From Saksenaea vasiformis B4078 (taxonomy: Eukaryota > Mucoromycota > Mucoromycetes > Mucorales > Saksenaeaceae), in contig JNDT01001802.1 of the NCBI GenBank assembly GCA_000697055.1, positions 62,001 through 126,000 on the forward strand: a stretch of DNA of 64,000 nucleotides, in the 5' to 3' direction. Below the pieces are notes generated by a model, which did not search any database, was not told the origin of the DNA, and worked only from the letters and a program-made list of their open reading frames with translations. Positions 36,506 to 48,094 of the stretch are shown here, one piece after another. Within the stretch, counting starts at the first letter, position 1. Every line of letters starts with the position of its first letter. Position numbers and translations under genes: made by a program.

Positions 36506-38420
36506 TTAGGAGGCACAGTTTATTGGCAGGAATTCAATGACAATGTTGCGTACAATCGTTCCATACAGATCATCCAAGGATTTAGGTGGTACTTCGTATC
36601 CGGGTGTAGCTATGATATGGTGTTGTAGATGGGATAAGTTTTTCACGCCTTGTCTTATACCCTCTCCACAAAAGAAATCAGCGATCTCTAGCCGTCGAAG
36701 ACGTGGCACACTGCGAAGAAAATCGGCAATCGCTGGTTCTACATCTCCAACTGTCCTTTCAAAATCGGCAACTGCTGACTCCACCCTCGGCTGAACGTAC
36801 TTCCATGCTTCTGACTCTTCCTCCTGATTGTACATGCCATGCCACCCCGTCAAAGACAAAAATTCCAGCTGTCCTCCGCAAGGTATTAAGCACTCTCTCC
36901 ATACTCTGGCTGTGTAGCTGCAACATCGACCAAGTGTGAGTGATCGTAGATTTTTTAGTGATGAGAAAATTCGATATTTCGAGACAAGCGTTTCTTCCAT
37001 CGCATGCCAACGGCTCAGTGTATTTGCCAATCCGTTATCCGTTTGTGACAGCCGGAAATCTTCGACATGTACGCAGTTCTCGCTATCGTATAGGTTTGAG
37101 ACGGCCAGCACCTCAAGTGTTTCTGGTAGCGCGTTTTGTCTGGTACTTAGCAACGACATGCCTCCCGTAAATTCACAATCGCGCGAAAAGAAGAGACCTA
37201 ACTTCCGCAACCTTTGTAGCCTTTGTGTAAAGAAAAGCATTTCGTTGCGATCGGCACGTGGCAAGATATTTTCACACCATAGTACCTCTAATTTTGGCGT
37301 CCAGCGAACCAACTTTACAATATCATCCAGGTACACATCCCTGATATAAAGTTCATTCAAATTTTTGAAGCGTGATATCATCGAAGGCGTCCGTATATAT
37401 ATCGTTTTTGGCATGCTGTGCTTGTTGTCCTGGATTTCGATCCTCCGAACGTGCTTGAGTTCTTTTACGAAAATATCTGTTGAATGCCAATTTGTGCGGA
37501 CGAAATCTCGCCAGCAATAAGTTAGAGTGCGCCACTAAACAATAACTTTATGAGTAAAGAACGATTAATGCTGCAACGGTACATACAATACTAGGGACAA
37601 AGGCCAGCTCTTTCCAGCGACGGCACACTCTTGCCATTTCGAATAATGTAATAGGGTTGGCACAATACTTGAATATCTCAATCAAGCAATCATCGTTCAG
37701 TTCTAAAATCGGTGAAGACTTCAGGACGAAGATTTTTCGATCAACATTCTTCCGCGAGCTCGTTCCTCTTGTTCGCGTGTTTATCTAGCGGTAAGTATGA
37801 GCGATCCAACGCCTGCTATTCGTCGACTTAACGTACATGGCAAGATAATTCATCGTCTTCGGATAGATCTGACGGCAGAGGACCATCCTTAGTTTCTTGT
37901 CTTTCTCGTATATTATTTGAGGGACTCTCTGATATAGATCTTGTCTGCTCTGTCCATCTTGAGTTTTGCGGCGGTAAGTCGCACGTCCGACTTAATGCTT
38001 GTGATTGGGTTATTGTATCTTCAGGCAAAGGGTATATTGCATTTTCATCCACTCGACGACTCTCGTTTTCTTTGCTCCGTGGTAATTCCGTGTTGAGATC
38101 ACTATGATTTCTCTGCAGACCTTGCACTCCATCCAATTTTTGTTTCAATGGTGTCTTAGACGATCGATTCAGCTGAAGGAAAACGTGGTATTAGCGTTAC
38201 AACGCAACTGAAGACACTGATGTCGTACCTCGTCCTTCCTCAGGCAAGAAGCATTTTGGGTCGTTTTATCGGAAAGTATAGTATGATTTGCTTTTACTTT
38301 CTTCTGGCGTTTTCCTTGCATGGACTGATTAGGCAACAGGCCGCGTTTAATTGTACGATGCATGGTCATTAGATCTCTGAGTAGTTGATTCCTGCTTGTG
38401 TCATTGCCTGACGATGACAT
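36506..38420 (-). CDS. F-box protein (probable SCF ubiquitin-ligase substrate adaptor)
   Basis: Exons 38229-38420, 37837-38172, 37587-37784 and 36506-37534 join in phase to 584 residues. A long polar, probably disordered N-terminus of about 175 residues precedes an F-box at about residues 190-242 (SPILELNDDCLIEIFKYC, then RVCRRWKELAF). The remainder has Leu-rich repeat-like strand-helix units (for example FKNLNELYIRDVYLDDI, TPKLEVLWCENI, LRKLGLFF, LRSLTLGRCCS, LEFLSLTGW, LRRLEIADFF), the usual fold for binding substrates. F-box proteins connect Skp1-Cullin1 ligases to targets; the target here is unknown. Large, fast-evolving F-box families are common in Mucoromycota, so a one-to-one orthologue in yeast is not expected. 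Confidence 0.83.
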
Positions 38421-41400
38421 GGTAGAGTCTAACTGTTATGCTCTTGCAGATCCGCTTACTGGGTTTCTCTTTTTTTCTTTTTTTTTTTTTTCTTTGGGAC
38501 GACTCCAGACTGAGTTTGGGATTCAGTTCGGACGCACTTCAATTCACATATTTCTCTGTATACTTAATCGTACTATCCTTGTGCGCTTCTGTTAATCTTA
38601 GTCTATAAATAGGAAGTCGCGAAGAAACCCCCACTCGTGTATACTTTTAGCGAATGCACGCAATGAAGCGTTCATGCATGTTGTGTGTGATGAGCACGCA
38701 AGAAATAGCTGGAATAGGTGGTGGATCATGTTCTACGCTTTTAATAGTTTAACGCGTACGTTCGGTAAACTTCGTTGGTCTTTCTTTTTTTTTTGTTTAC
38801 GCCGGTGATAAACTGGTTTCATTAAGTGCTACACAATATACGATCCATGACTTCTCGTCCCAAAACCTCTGGCTTTGGCCATGACATCGTATGACATTCT
38901 TCCCAGCCTCATCCCGTAAAACATGGCGCGCTAACCTTTGAAAATTCATTGCTATATGTGTGAACGTTACGGGAAATATCTGAACTGCATAGCATCAAAT
39001 GTTATCAGGAAAAGAGAGATGTCGATTTCAAAGGTTCTAGTGATATGATTAAAGATCACAGAAGCTACTGTTGTATTGTAGTGTATATTATATGCCTTTA
39101 GAAGTGACAAAGGGGCCACAAATCAGGGGCTGTAAGTTAACTGCTTATACCTTACGAATACTGGATGGAGAAGCATACCCTTAGAATGAGTATCAGGAAT
39201 TGTGGTAACGGTTAAGGAATCATTGAAAACACGAGTAGAACTTGGCACTCAACAATAAGCTCAATCTTCTCAATGATATCATTATCTAATGGACTATCCG
39301 TATGATTATACAGTTGCATGCCTTACTTCCCAGGTGTTATCATCCATTGATCAACAGCGACCTGAATATTGCCTACGATACAGTTGAACATTCTCCAGAC
39401 GTCGTTCGACAGCGCCAAGAGCCGAGGGGAATATTTGCCTAAGAAGAACATCACCACCCAAATTACAAGGATTTACAAAGGCAAAGGTAGATAACCAGGT
39501 TAAGACCAGAGGACACGCAGAAAGCAGTTCTGCTTTTTCTGGAATGAGGCAGTAAAAGATGCTGTGTTACATCGTTTTATGGTGTTTAGATTCCCTGTGA
39601 GTATATCCACTGATATCCTCTACAACTTGGCGAAAGCTCTATGTACCAACATGCCTCTACGTTTGACGCTCAAGTGGGATTTCCGCTACTACGCGGACTC
39701 TGGACGAATGACCGATAAGAAACTCATTGTTATCGCTTCAGTGACCTACACCTTTGCCTATCAGAGCGTCTTGATGCACCGTCCATTTTGCTATTGTTCA
39801 TCTTCAATTTTCTCTGCCAAAGGGCAATAAATCACTTCTCTACGATACCAAATGGTTCCGGTTTGGAAAACCGCCTATGCGGCCTTGACTTGCACCATAT
39901 TGGATCGAGCTTGATATCGTTGATTATCAGCGCAGGAAACCTTTCACAGATATGTGACTACACGACATGCCTTCCTTTGGTGTTCGTTCTACTCCCATTC
40001 TGCAGAAAGACCAGATCGCCTCCTCTGGAACTACTCTCGGAAATGAGTGGTATGACCTACGATTTGACTAACTGTTTCGGCGCCTTATCCGTGCCCACAT
40101 CATCCAATGATCCTTCTACTACCCCGTCTCTTCTGGCCTGTCAAGCCGTCAGTAGAACGTTCGTGGCCTTTGGGATGTACACCAGCGTCTGCCGTAGATG
40201 AGTATTCACCGCAATATCCAGCGCACCAGTCTAGAGGATCTTCCGCTGGCTTGGGTCTTTGTGTATGAGAATTCTCTTGGACAGTTTAGGCTAGCCCTTC
40301 CCTGTTTCTTCTTAGTTCATTTTCCATTTCTGCGTGCATAATTTAAGTCTCACAATCATATATTCTCTCCCATGTAGAAAGCTGATGTTAAACTCTTTAT
40401 GTTCCTGTTTGTACTTACTGCATAAACCATGACCCTGAGCTTACTCTTTCTTATCGCTTGTATGAATTCAACTTGGATAAGATTGTCGGGTTTTAAAATT
40501 GACATTCCAAGAGGAGATTCATTTATGCTTACTTGCCTGACCATGGAAAGCCGACGAAAACGCGTTCGTGTCCCCAATAGCTGATCCACTGCAGAGTTCC
40601 AGTTGTCATTCTTTTCGAGGGCAGCATTCTCTATGGTAAGGTTATTGTTTCCTACGTAGATATGTGCATAGTAAGACGGATCAGTACCTATCATCTAGCT
40701 CATTTTTCGTGCCTGCAGAGCGCACAGGTTATATGTTTGTTATGAGACATCTGTTTCACAATGCCTTTAACCTCCGCTACAACATCGTTACTGTTTCCCA
40801 CCTAAAGAAAACCTTGCGTCATTAACGAGGACCTACATGGCTTAATACGTTCATGGGCTGCGTAAACAGTAGACAAGGTTTTCCCGGAAAGGGAAACTGC
40901 TTACGCCATAATCTTCTCTGATAATGCGGAGATTTTTTGTTTCTGTGAGAAAGTTATTCCAGCCAAACAGCGAAGCGATTTGTCCTGCGAGAAAGTTATT
41001 CCAGCCAAACAACGAAGCGATTATTGTAGTACTTTCGGCCCTTCTGTCCGGTAGCGATCCCCCTAGTTGCTTTGTGATCATGCACTGAGCCCCACAAACA
41101 TGGGGCGCCGAGGTTTCTTTTATGGGAAGGACAAGAGACATTTACAATAGATTCCAAGCTGCTAGATGACTAAGCGCCGCTCATTGGACTGGGGATTGGT
41201 TTGGACGGCGTCTCTCGTTGTGGTTGAATGAGAACCCATAAACGTAATTTACTTATGGCAGACATTATTAAGTTATCTGGTGTTGAAATATCAAATGAAA
41301 CACTTATGCGAGCAATTTGTAAGCAACCGACATTTTTGACCGATTTGCCGCGCAAAACAGGAAATGAGGGGAACGAAGTAAGGTGTGATATAAAAGAGCA

Positions 41401-41632
41401 GGTGGTACGTTCAGAACAATAAGTAATTGATCCATGCTCAGCGAGGCTGTGTCGAGAGAGGAGGAAAGCGCCGCAGCAACTCAGTGACTGTTTGGAAGAT
41501 GGTTACGTTTGAGTCAAAAGTGACCCAAATATACGGATCAGAGCGGAAATAGCTGTTCTTTCTTTTTTGGACAGACTGTCCCTCCTTTTCTCATCATAAC
41601 CACTCTATTCAGTTACTATTTATACAAGCGTG
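38421..41632. other. Gene-poor interval with degenerate sequence
   Basis: Frames at 39564-40201 (+), 40356-40694 (-), 40851-41141 (-) and 41228-41422 (+) were examined. They are open over 60-140 codons but match no family I can name and change frame or stop quickly. Likely transposon remains. A 42-base tandem duplication lies at 40947-41022. The right end is the Zn2Cys6 promoter. Confidence 0.45.
40947..41022. repeat. Tandem duplication, period 42 bases, two copies
   Basis: The 34-base segment gagaaagttattccagccaa... ending gcgatt occurs at 40947-40980 and 40989-41022 with one mismatch. On the minus strand it keeps a frame open and would repeat the peptide IASLFGWNNFL. Confidence 0.9.
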
Positions 41633-44496
41633 ATGCAAGCCGACACATCACTATCAGCTGCTTCGATGCAAATGGATAGTGAACCCGATCCCAAAAGAAA
41701 GAGACTGACACAAGCATGCGACATGTGTCGAAAGAAAAAGGCATTTTAAAGCAGCGCGTTCTGTTCCACGCCTTGCTGACCCGAGTTGGCAATAGATAAA
41801 GTGCGATGGTGGGAAGCCAGCTTGCGGTAATTGCGTCAAGTTCGGTCGTACGTGCACATATATCCCTAGTAACAAGAAACGAGGTTTGTAAAAAGAAGAA
41901 GACGACGTTATTAGGAATTGAATTTTCTGAAAGAAAAAAAATCACATTTTCAGGACCACGTCAAGGTTATATTGAGATGCTGGAAAAACGACTCGATAAA
42001 ATGGAAAAGATGCTTTATCCCGGTGCTGGGGGTAGTGCTTCAAATGCCGAATCGGCACAGACGAATAGCTCAGCAACAAAGGAAGATACTACCGTACGGC
42101 GACACGAGCCTGAAACATCACTTCCAGAACCATCATCATCATCATCAGCGACTATCAGCCACAGCAGTACTCATATCATTTCACCTACCTCGTTTTCCAG
42201 TCACAGTTTTCCTTCACCAACGGTTAACGTATCGCCCCGACCTTCTTTGAGTAATCATACAGACAAGGATGTGTTACCACCAATGGACGTGATTGAGCAT
42301 CTTGTACAACTTTACTTCGAGCGTGTCTACACCTGCGACCCTATTTTTGATAGAACAGCTTTGATGCGTGATATTCGTGAGAAAAGATGTTCGGAATTTC
42401 TGATCCTTTGCATCCTAGCGGTTGCTGCAAGGTAAATGTTTCCATTACCACGTGTCACAACTGACATGAATTAAGATTTTCTGAGCGGAGTGATATCAAG
42501 GAAAATCCTCCTTGGCATTCAGGAGAAAAATATGCTGCAAAAGCACGTAATATGTTAATCCAAGCCATTGACGAGCCTAGTATTGCTAATGTACAAGCTA
42601 TCATGTTGCTGGGCCTGCACGAGTACGGATGTGCCAGAGGTCCAAGGTGAGAAACTTTCTCTTGGACAAATCAAACATATTGATGTTTATTGTTAGGAGC
42701 TGGATGTACGCCGGGATGGCCATTAGGTGTGTATTTGTTAAAAGTGCCTTTTTTCCTCAGTTATCTTATCATGATTGCAGAATGGCTTTAGAGATAGGTC
42801 TTAATAAGGAAATGGATATGGATGACGATCTTGGAGAAACGCAACCAACTGACCGATGGATGGAACAAGAACTACGACGTAGACTGTTTTGGAATATATT
42901 TACCGTAGACAAGTAAGTATAACATCTCTCCTTGGCTAGGCTTGCTGAAATAGATGGTTAGGCTCACGAGTGCGTCCACCGGTCGCCCATCTTTTCTGCA
43001 AGAGGAAGATTGCGATGTATTTCTGCCGTGCGATGAAGATGGATGGTCAAGAGGTCAGTTTTATACCGAGACAATCGACAGAAGCCGGATAGTGCACTTC
43101 AATGTGAGAAACCTACGCGACAGCAATCTACTTGGCATTTCAGCATCGATTAGCTCAGCATCAAATGGCGGACGCAGAGCTCAGCTGAGTTCTTCGGGGC
43201 ATCTCGTCCGCCTTATTGCGTTATTGGGAAAAGTAACGACATTTATCAATCGTGGGAGTAAGAAGAAGGACGTGCTAGCCGCATACGACTCGAATTCCGA
43301 GTTTTCGCAATTGGATCGTCAAATCGAAGAATGGTACGAGCAGCTTCCATTATCAATGAAAAACACGCCAGCCAATTTTGAGCGCTATCGATCGAACAGT
43401 GCCTCGATGGAACGTAGTCGTTTTGCTTTGGTACGTCTAAAACACATGGGATTGTTTTGTGCTGACAATAGTTATTGCCAGACCCATATTATGCACAATG
43501 CGCTCATTGTCCTTTTGCACCGTCCTTCACTCGTTTTAGCTGAGTCGCTCACATCTGATCTGGTGCAATCAACCCTGAAAGAGTTCGTTAATCATAGCGT
43601 TGAGAAATGCCTGGCAGCGGTGGAGAATGTGACCATCATGCTGAAAGCAATCAACGCTTCGGTTGGGATTATGCCGCCTTTCTTGTCCTACTTGACGTAC
43701 ACGGTTGCCACCATCGTTGTCAATAACACGTTTTCATCCAATCCGGAGGAAGCACACCATTCAAAACTTGCGTTGAATGAACATTTTCATTTGTTACAGG
43801 TACCGACAGGGAATGAGTGTCCAATGCATCATACTGAGCCATGCTGGGTAGTCAATGCGATCCTACTGGGCGATGGCGGACAAATTGTATTTTATGATTC
43901 GTGACCTCTATGCCATGCATAGCACAGTTGTGCGAAAGCAGCAGACATCGCAGAGCGAACAAAATGAAACAGACCATGGACGATCGACATCAGACCGGTC
44001 AAGTATATCCGATTGGTCATTGGCCTATCCTCCAGAAAATCAGATATCACCATCTGTCAGTGGTTATTCGTTAAACGATGGGATGACCAATATACCTATG
44101 GACCAAAGGTCGCCAAGCAAATTCCGACATGCTTCATTTGAGCAGTCCATGCAACCAATGATGCCAATGTCGAACGTAGCAACCTCGCGAAAAATGTCAT
44201 TGGCTGATTTGGCCTTATCTACCTGTGATGGGGCATCTACTACCAATTGGATTTTAGGTGACAATAGCCAAAACGTGACGGCAGCGATCCAGTCCATGGG
44301 ACGGGCGGCAGGTCAAAACATGTTCGAATTTCAGGCGACGGAAAATATAAGTACGACAAATACCTCGGCAAGTCTGTCGGGAAACAATATGGCATGGAAC
44401 GAAGGCTTTTCGCCTGTGTTCTTTAAACAGCAAGGGCAAACGTATCCTATGAATAATAACAATAACAATAACGATGATAGCACAAGATTCGCTTGA
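41633..44496 (+). CDS. Zn2Cys6 (Gal4-type) transcription factor with fungal-specific regulatory domain
   Basis: Exons 41633-41740, 41796-41883, 41954-42431, 42476-42646, 42697-42726, 42781-42912, 42962-43799 and 43852-44496 join in phase to 829 residues. The binuclear cluster (CDMCRKKKIKC, then CGNCVKFGRTC; CX2CX6CX6CX2CX6C) is at residues 29-56. A coiled-coil linker (RQGYIEMLEKRLDKMEKML), a Ser-rich spacer and the middle homology region follow (VIEHLVQLYFERVY, EQELRRRLFWNIFTVDK, then TGRPSFLQEEDCDVFLP). The tail is Asn/Gln/Ser-rich, ending in an Asn run. Two oddities: the intron splitting the zinc cluster (41741-41795) must use a GC-AG pair, because no GT donor exists and read-through meets TAA at once; and exon 5 is only 30 bases. 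Targets are unknown. Confidence 0.85.
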
Positions 44497-45363
44497 TTCC
44501 TAGCATCGGAGAAACTCCGCTTCATTTTAACTGTACATGCTTCCCTTTTCTTCTGCTTTCCTTCATTCCGCACTTATGGTACCAAAATTGTAGCACGCTT
44601 GTAATTTTTATGTTGCATTTCCTTATCTACACATTGTGAAATAAACAAAAATAAGCGACATGGTAATGAACGACTGATGTAAATTTGATGTGGAAAGAAA
44701 ATCGTCGTGATGGTAACCGTGGCACGGTCAAGTTATTTTAGAAGATTACATGACTGTGCAACATACCTCCTGTGGCGAACATCTGTGTTCATTTAAGATC
44801 TGTAGCCAATCTCCAGAACTAAAACTTTAAAATGGAAGCAGGAGAGAGACATGATGGCAATGGTGATCTTATTGTTTCTACTGGCTACTTGTTGTCAATG
44901 TTGATCGGACCATCCAATGATCCGTGTATTTCCAGACTATTTTGTCTTCTTTTTTTTTTAAAAAAATCACACAAAGTGCTTATCAACACACAGTTAAAGT
45001 TACTGACCATCAGCCATGGCTGCATCAAGGGGGGGACTCGCCCTTGTTTTTCTTTTCTTGTGTGTTTATTTTTTCTTGTGTTTAACATACATCTTCAATG
45101 CAGTTTAACTTTTTATGTCAAACAAATGAAACGCATCACGGGTCCTCTCCGCCGTCTGGCGGCTGCATGCTGCAAGATACAGGAAAAAAAAATTGTTCTA
45201 GAAGTAAATGAATCTACTTAGTCCCCTGCACGGAAGTGGATATACATCTCCGTAAAAAATTGTACAAACGCAAGATCAATACCGACCTTATCCCCACAAT
45301 CTCCTTACTGGTCTTCCCAGATGATCTGATGCGCAAGCTTGGTGCGATTGAAGCACCGACATC
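44497..45363. other. Interval between the two factor genes
   Basis: This is the 3' flank of the Zn2Cys6 gene and the promoter of the next gene. I searched it for a missing zinc-cluster exon (CX2CX6C pattern) of the downstream protein and found none. An open frame at 44832-45221 is hydrophobic and T-rich, and is not convincing. Confidence 0.5.
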
Positions 45364-47427
45364 ATGATGACGTCGATCAGTTTGAATCATCCATTTCTCG
45401 CAAAGTTGCAATTGCAAGAATTGTTAGGGTTCATTCTGAACGACGCCTTCCATGTTCAACGTATGATTGCTCAAGACCGTCTGTCCACACTGTCCTTCCC
45501 AGGAAAAGATAAACACATTACTGGTCGCCAACTTCCGATCGATCATTTTCTAAAGGAATCTTTCCAGATTCTATGGCACGCCTACCTAGCTGTGGCGATG
45601 AACCAGGACGAGGAGAGGGATGCCGATAGTATTACCGAGGCGAGCGACAATGATGGGTCGGTTACGTGGAAGCTTCACTTATCACCTTCGACAATGACCC
45701 TTGACACGAACATTCAGACTATCGCTGGTTTGGAGAAAGTGCTGGAGCAACTGAGCGTGAATGTCCGACCACGGCCGCCATCTATAAAACCTCGACGATC
45801 CGTCACTTCAGAACAGTACCAGATGCACGCATTTCAGCAGGCAATCGCTGCAGCATTACGTCTGTCGTCAGTGGTGGCCGTACCAAACACAGACATGTTT
45901 AGACAGTTCAACTCAGCGCAGCTGATGCGCCACTGTGTCCAGGCATTTGTAATGTGTGATGGTGCTTTTTTTATGGACGTACAGAGCCTGCTGGCCGATA
46001 CAGATAGGGTACTGATGCACCCGAGGGCAGCCAAAGAACATCCTATCCAAACGTTATTGGTCCTCAGTATATGCTGTCTCATGATCAGGCATGTAATTAA
46101 TCATAGCCGTGAGCTTCCTGCAGCTGCCGTTGGACTGGTGCATACGTATTACGCACAGGCAAAGCTGGTGTTGCAAGATTTGTTTGATCAGCAACATATC
46201 TCAATTGTCCAGTCACTCTTTATTTTGTCCCTGTTTCCGCAGGGACATGTTGACTTGTTTTCGCCATCACGCACCCGGTCCACTCTGTTTATCAGCGCCC
46301 AACGGATGGCTCTTTCAATGAACCTACACAAACTCGACATTCACCGGGACAATGATTCGGACCGAAAAGAAAAATTACGACGGTTAGCGTGGATGATTTT
46401 GTGTGCAGACTATTTCGCAGACTGGAATGCGACAGGACGCACGGGATGGATCGACGTAACGGACTGGCACGTCGATTTCCCCCAGCCGCTGGATGATGAA
46501 CAGTGTTCGCAACAAGTGGAGTCCTTTGTGCTGTATTGCCGTGTTGTGATGATTCGGAAAATGCAACTTTTCCGATCGGCATATATGGTTGTACTTCAGT
46601 CACCTCAAGCGCTTGAAGGCGCGATGGATAAACGACTGTTCGATGCCTATATGAACACGCCCGACCATTTTGTGTTGGATCTCGATGCGTCGGAACACCG
46701 CGCGTGGGAGAAATCGGATGTACAGCCGCTGTTATTACATACACTGTACTGCAACACGCTGATGAGTACATATATCCCATTCCTTCCTCGTCGCTACATG
46801 GCGACATTGGAAAATGAGGCTGCCACACGTGAGGCAGATCTCAGAGAAATTTATCAACGCATAGCACAGTCATCGACGCCTTCGCATACCTCACCATCAA
46901 TTTTTCCCACTACTTTTGCAACAACATCATCATCATTGTCATCATCGTCGCCGTTGTCACCATCACCATCACTCCTTTATTTGGAAACCGAAGCTAACCC
47001 CAACTTGGAATGCTACACAGTGGCGGGGTGTCTTGCAGCCGCCCATCACTACACACAGATCCTTGAAATCCTTACTGTCCTGGATCCCATCGGATGCCAA
47101 CACTCACCCGTTTACGGCTTGCTCATGACGGCAACGGTCTACTACATGATTGCTGTCAATTGCCAAGACAGCGACGTAAAACTAGCCTGTCAGCTCAGTC
47201 TCGTTCGGACCCAACGGATGCTCCAACGCGCACGCACCGTGCATGCGGACCCAACCATACTGTATTTGGAAAAGAGTTTGTCCCGGTGGACGCCAATCCG
47301 CACAGATGAACCAACTCACCTGCTACAACTTAAAGTACGCAATTTGATTCAGACAGTGGAGGCAAGGGCAAGGGATGGCATTCAACGAGATGGGCCGCCC
47401 GAGGGAATCAAAGGGGAACCTTTATAA
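45364..47427 (+). CDS. Fungal-specific transcription-factor-domain protein lacking a visible zinc cluster
   Basis: Single-exon ORF of 687 residues, unusual among the intron-rich genes here. The central part is the fungal-specific factor domain (middle homology region): HPIQTLLVLSICCLMIRHV, IVQSLFILSLFPQG, SAQRMALSMNLHKLDIHR, then RRLAWMILCADYFADW and WIDVTDWHVDFPQPLDDEQ. A Ser/Pro/Thr-rich insert lies at about residues 507-540, and a helical C-terminal part follows. No Zn2Cys6 or other DNA-binding motif occurs in the protein, and none was found upstream. It may be an MHR-only regulator, or a DNA-binding exon may be hidden or lost. A second ATG follows immediately (45367). It sits head-to-tail behind another factor of the same class, but the two are too unlike for a recent tandem duplicate. 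Confidence 0.8.
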   Translation: MMTSISLNHPFLAKLQLQELLGFILNDAFHVQRMIAQDRLSTLSFPGKDKHITGRQLPIDHFLKESFQILWHAYLAVAMNQDEERDADSITEASDNDGSVTWKLHLSPSTMTLDTNIQTIAGLEKVLEQLSVNVRPRPPSIKPRRSVTSEQYQMHAFQQAIAAALRLSSVVAVPNTDMFRQFNSAQLMRHCVQAFVMCDGAFFMDVQSLLADTDRVLMHPRAAKEHPIQTLLVLSICCLMIRHVINHSRELPAAAVGLVHTYYAQAKLVLQDLFDQQHISIVQSLFILSLFPQGHVDLFSPSRTRSTLFISAQRMALSMNLHKLDIHRDNDSDRKEKLRRLAWMILCADYFADWNATGRTGWIDVTDWHVDFPQPLDDEQCSQQVESFVLYCRVVMIRKMQLFRSAYMVVLQSPQALEGAMDKRLFDAYMNTPDHFVLDLDASEHRAWEKSDVQPLLLHTLYCNTLMSTYIPFLPRRYMATLENEAATREADLREIYQRIAQSSTPSHTSPSIFPTTFATTSSSLSSSSPLSPSPSLLYLETEANPNLECYTVAGCLAAAHHYTQILEILTVLDPIGCQHSPVYGLLMTATVYYMIAVNCQDSDVKLACQLSLVRTQRMLQRARTVHADPTILYLEKSLSRWTPIRTDEPTHLLQLKVRNLIQTVEARARDGIQRDGPPEGIKGEPL

Positions 47428-48094
47428 ATAGTTTTTCTTCTTCTTTTTGTTTTGTTATACCCATTCATACATGCTTTGTGTAGTTGGAAATAACTTTTTG
47501 CAAATAGTGTTGTACATTTCGCTTTTGTTCATTTTCACAAAAAAAAAAACTGGATTTATCCGCCACACTGGCGCTTTCTCATATCTTTTTGACATGTTTA
47601 AAAAGAGTGGATTTTGCGCGGACTTAACTTGTGTTGGGCGCTCTCAATCATGATGGAAATGCGTATCTGACCGGGAACCCTGCGTGAAAAACGTACATAA
47701 TTGCGCGCACTTCGTATCATGTTCGTTCAGTTTAATCGTGCGTGAACTCAAAGGATAAACTGCGATTCTATACGTGAATGCCACAGTCAGATAGGTAGCG
47801 TGTGAAGGATTCAATCAGGTTGACGTGACGGGACTACATTTTAGTAAGTGAAATAACAAAGTATCATCGAATGTGCGCTTATCGTGAATGTTTTTTATGC
47901 TATTCTGGTAGACTTTGTGCCTATGGGGAATCCGAGTTCCAATGAAGTAAATTCATGCTTCTTCTCATAAATGATATACTAACAACGATTATTTATTTTC
48001 TCTCAGCGCAAACTTGATTTCTTCATGAATGCAGAATTTATTTAGAGCAGCATAATTAACAGTGAAGCTCTTATGTAACAACCTGGGAGTGATG
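47428..48094. other. Convergent intergenic interval
   Basis: 3' flanks of the factor-domain gene and RIO1. T-rich runs follow the left stop codon. No gene seen. Confidence 0.55.

Noticed and set aside
39564..40201. Plus-strand frames possibly from a retrotransposon
   Set aside because: No reverse transcriptase, endonuclease or integrase motif could be found in any frame.
45050..45360. Possible hidden zinc-cluster exon before the factor-domain gene
   Set aside because: Cys pairs near 45165 do not fit CX2CX6C spacing in any frame.
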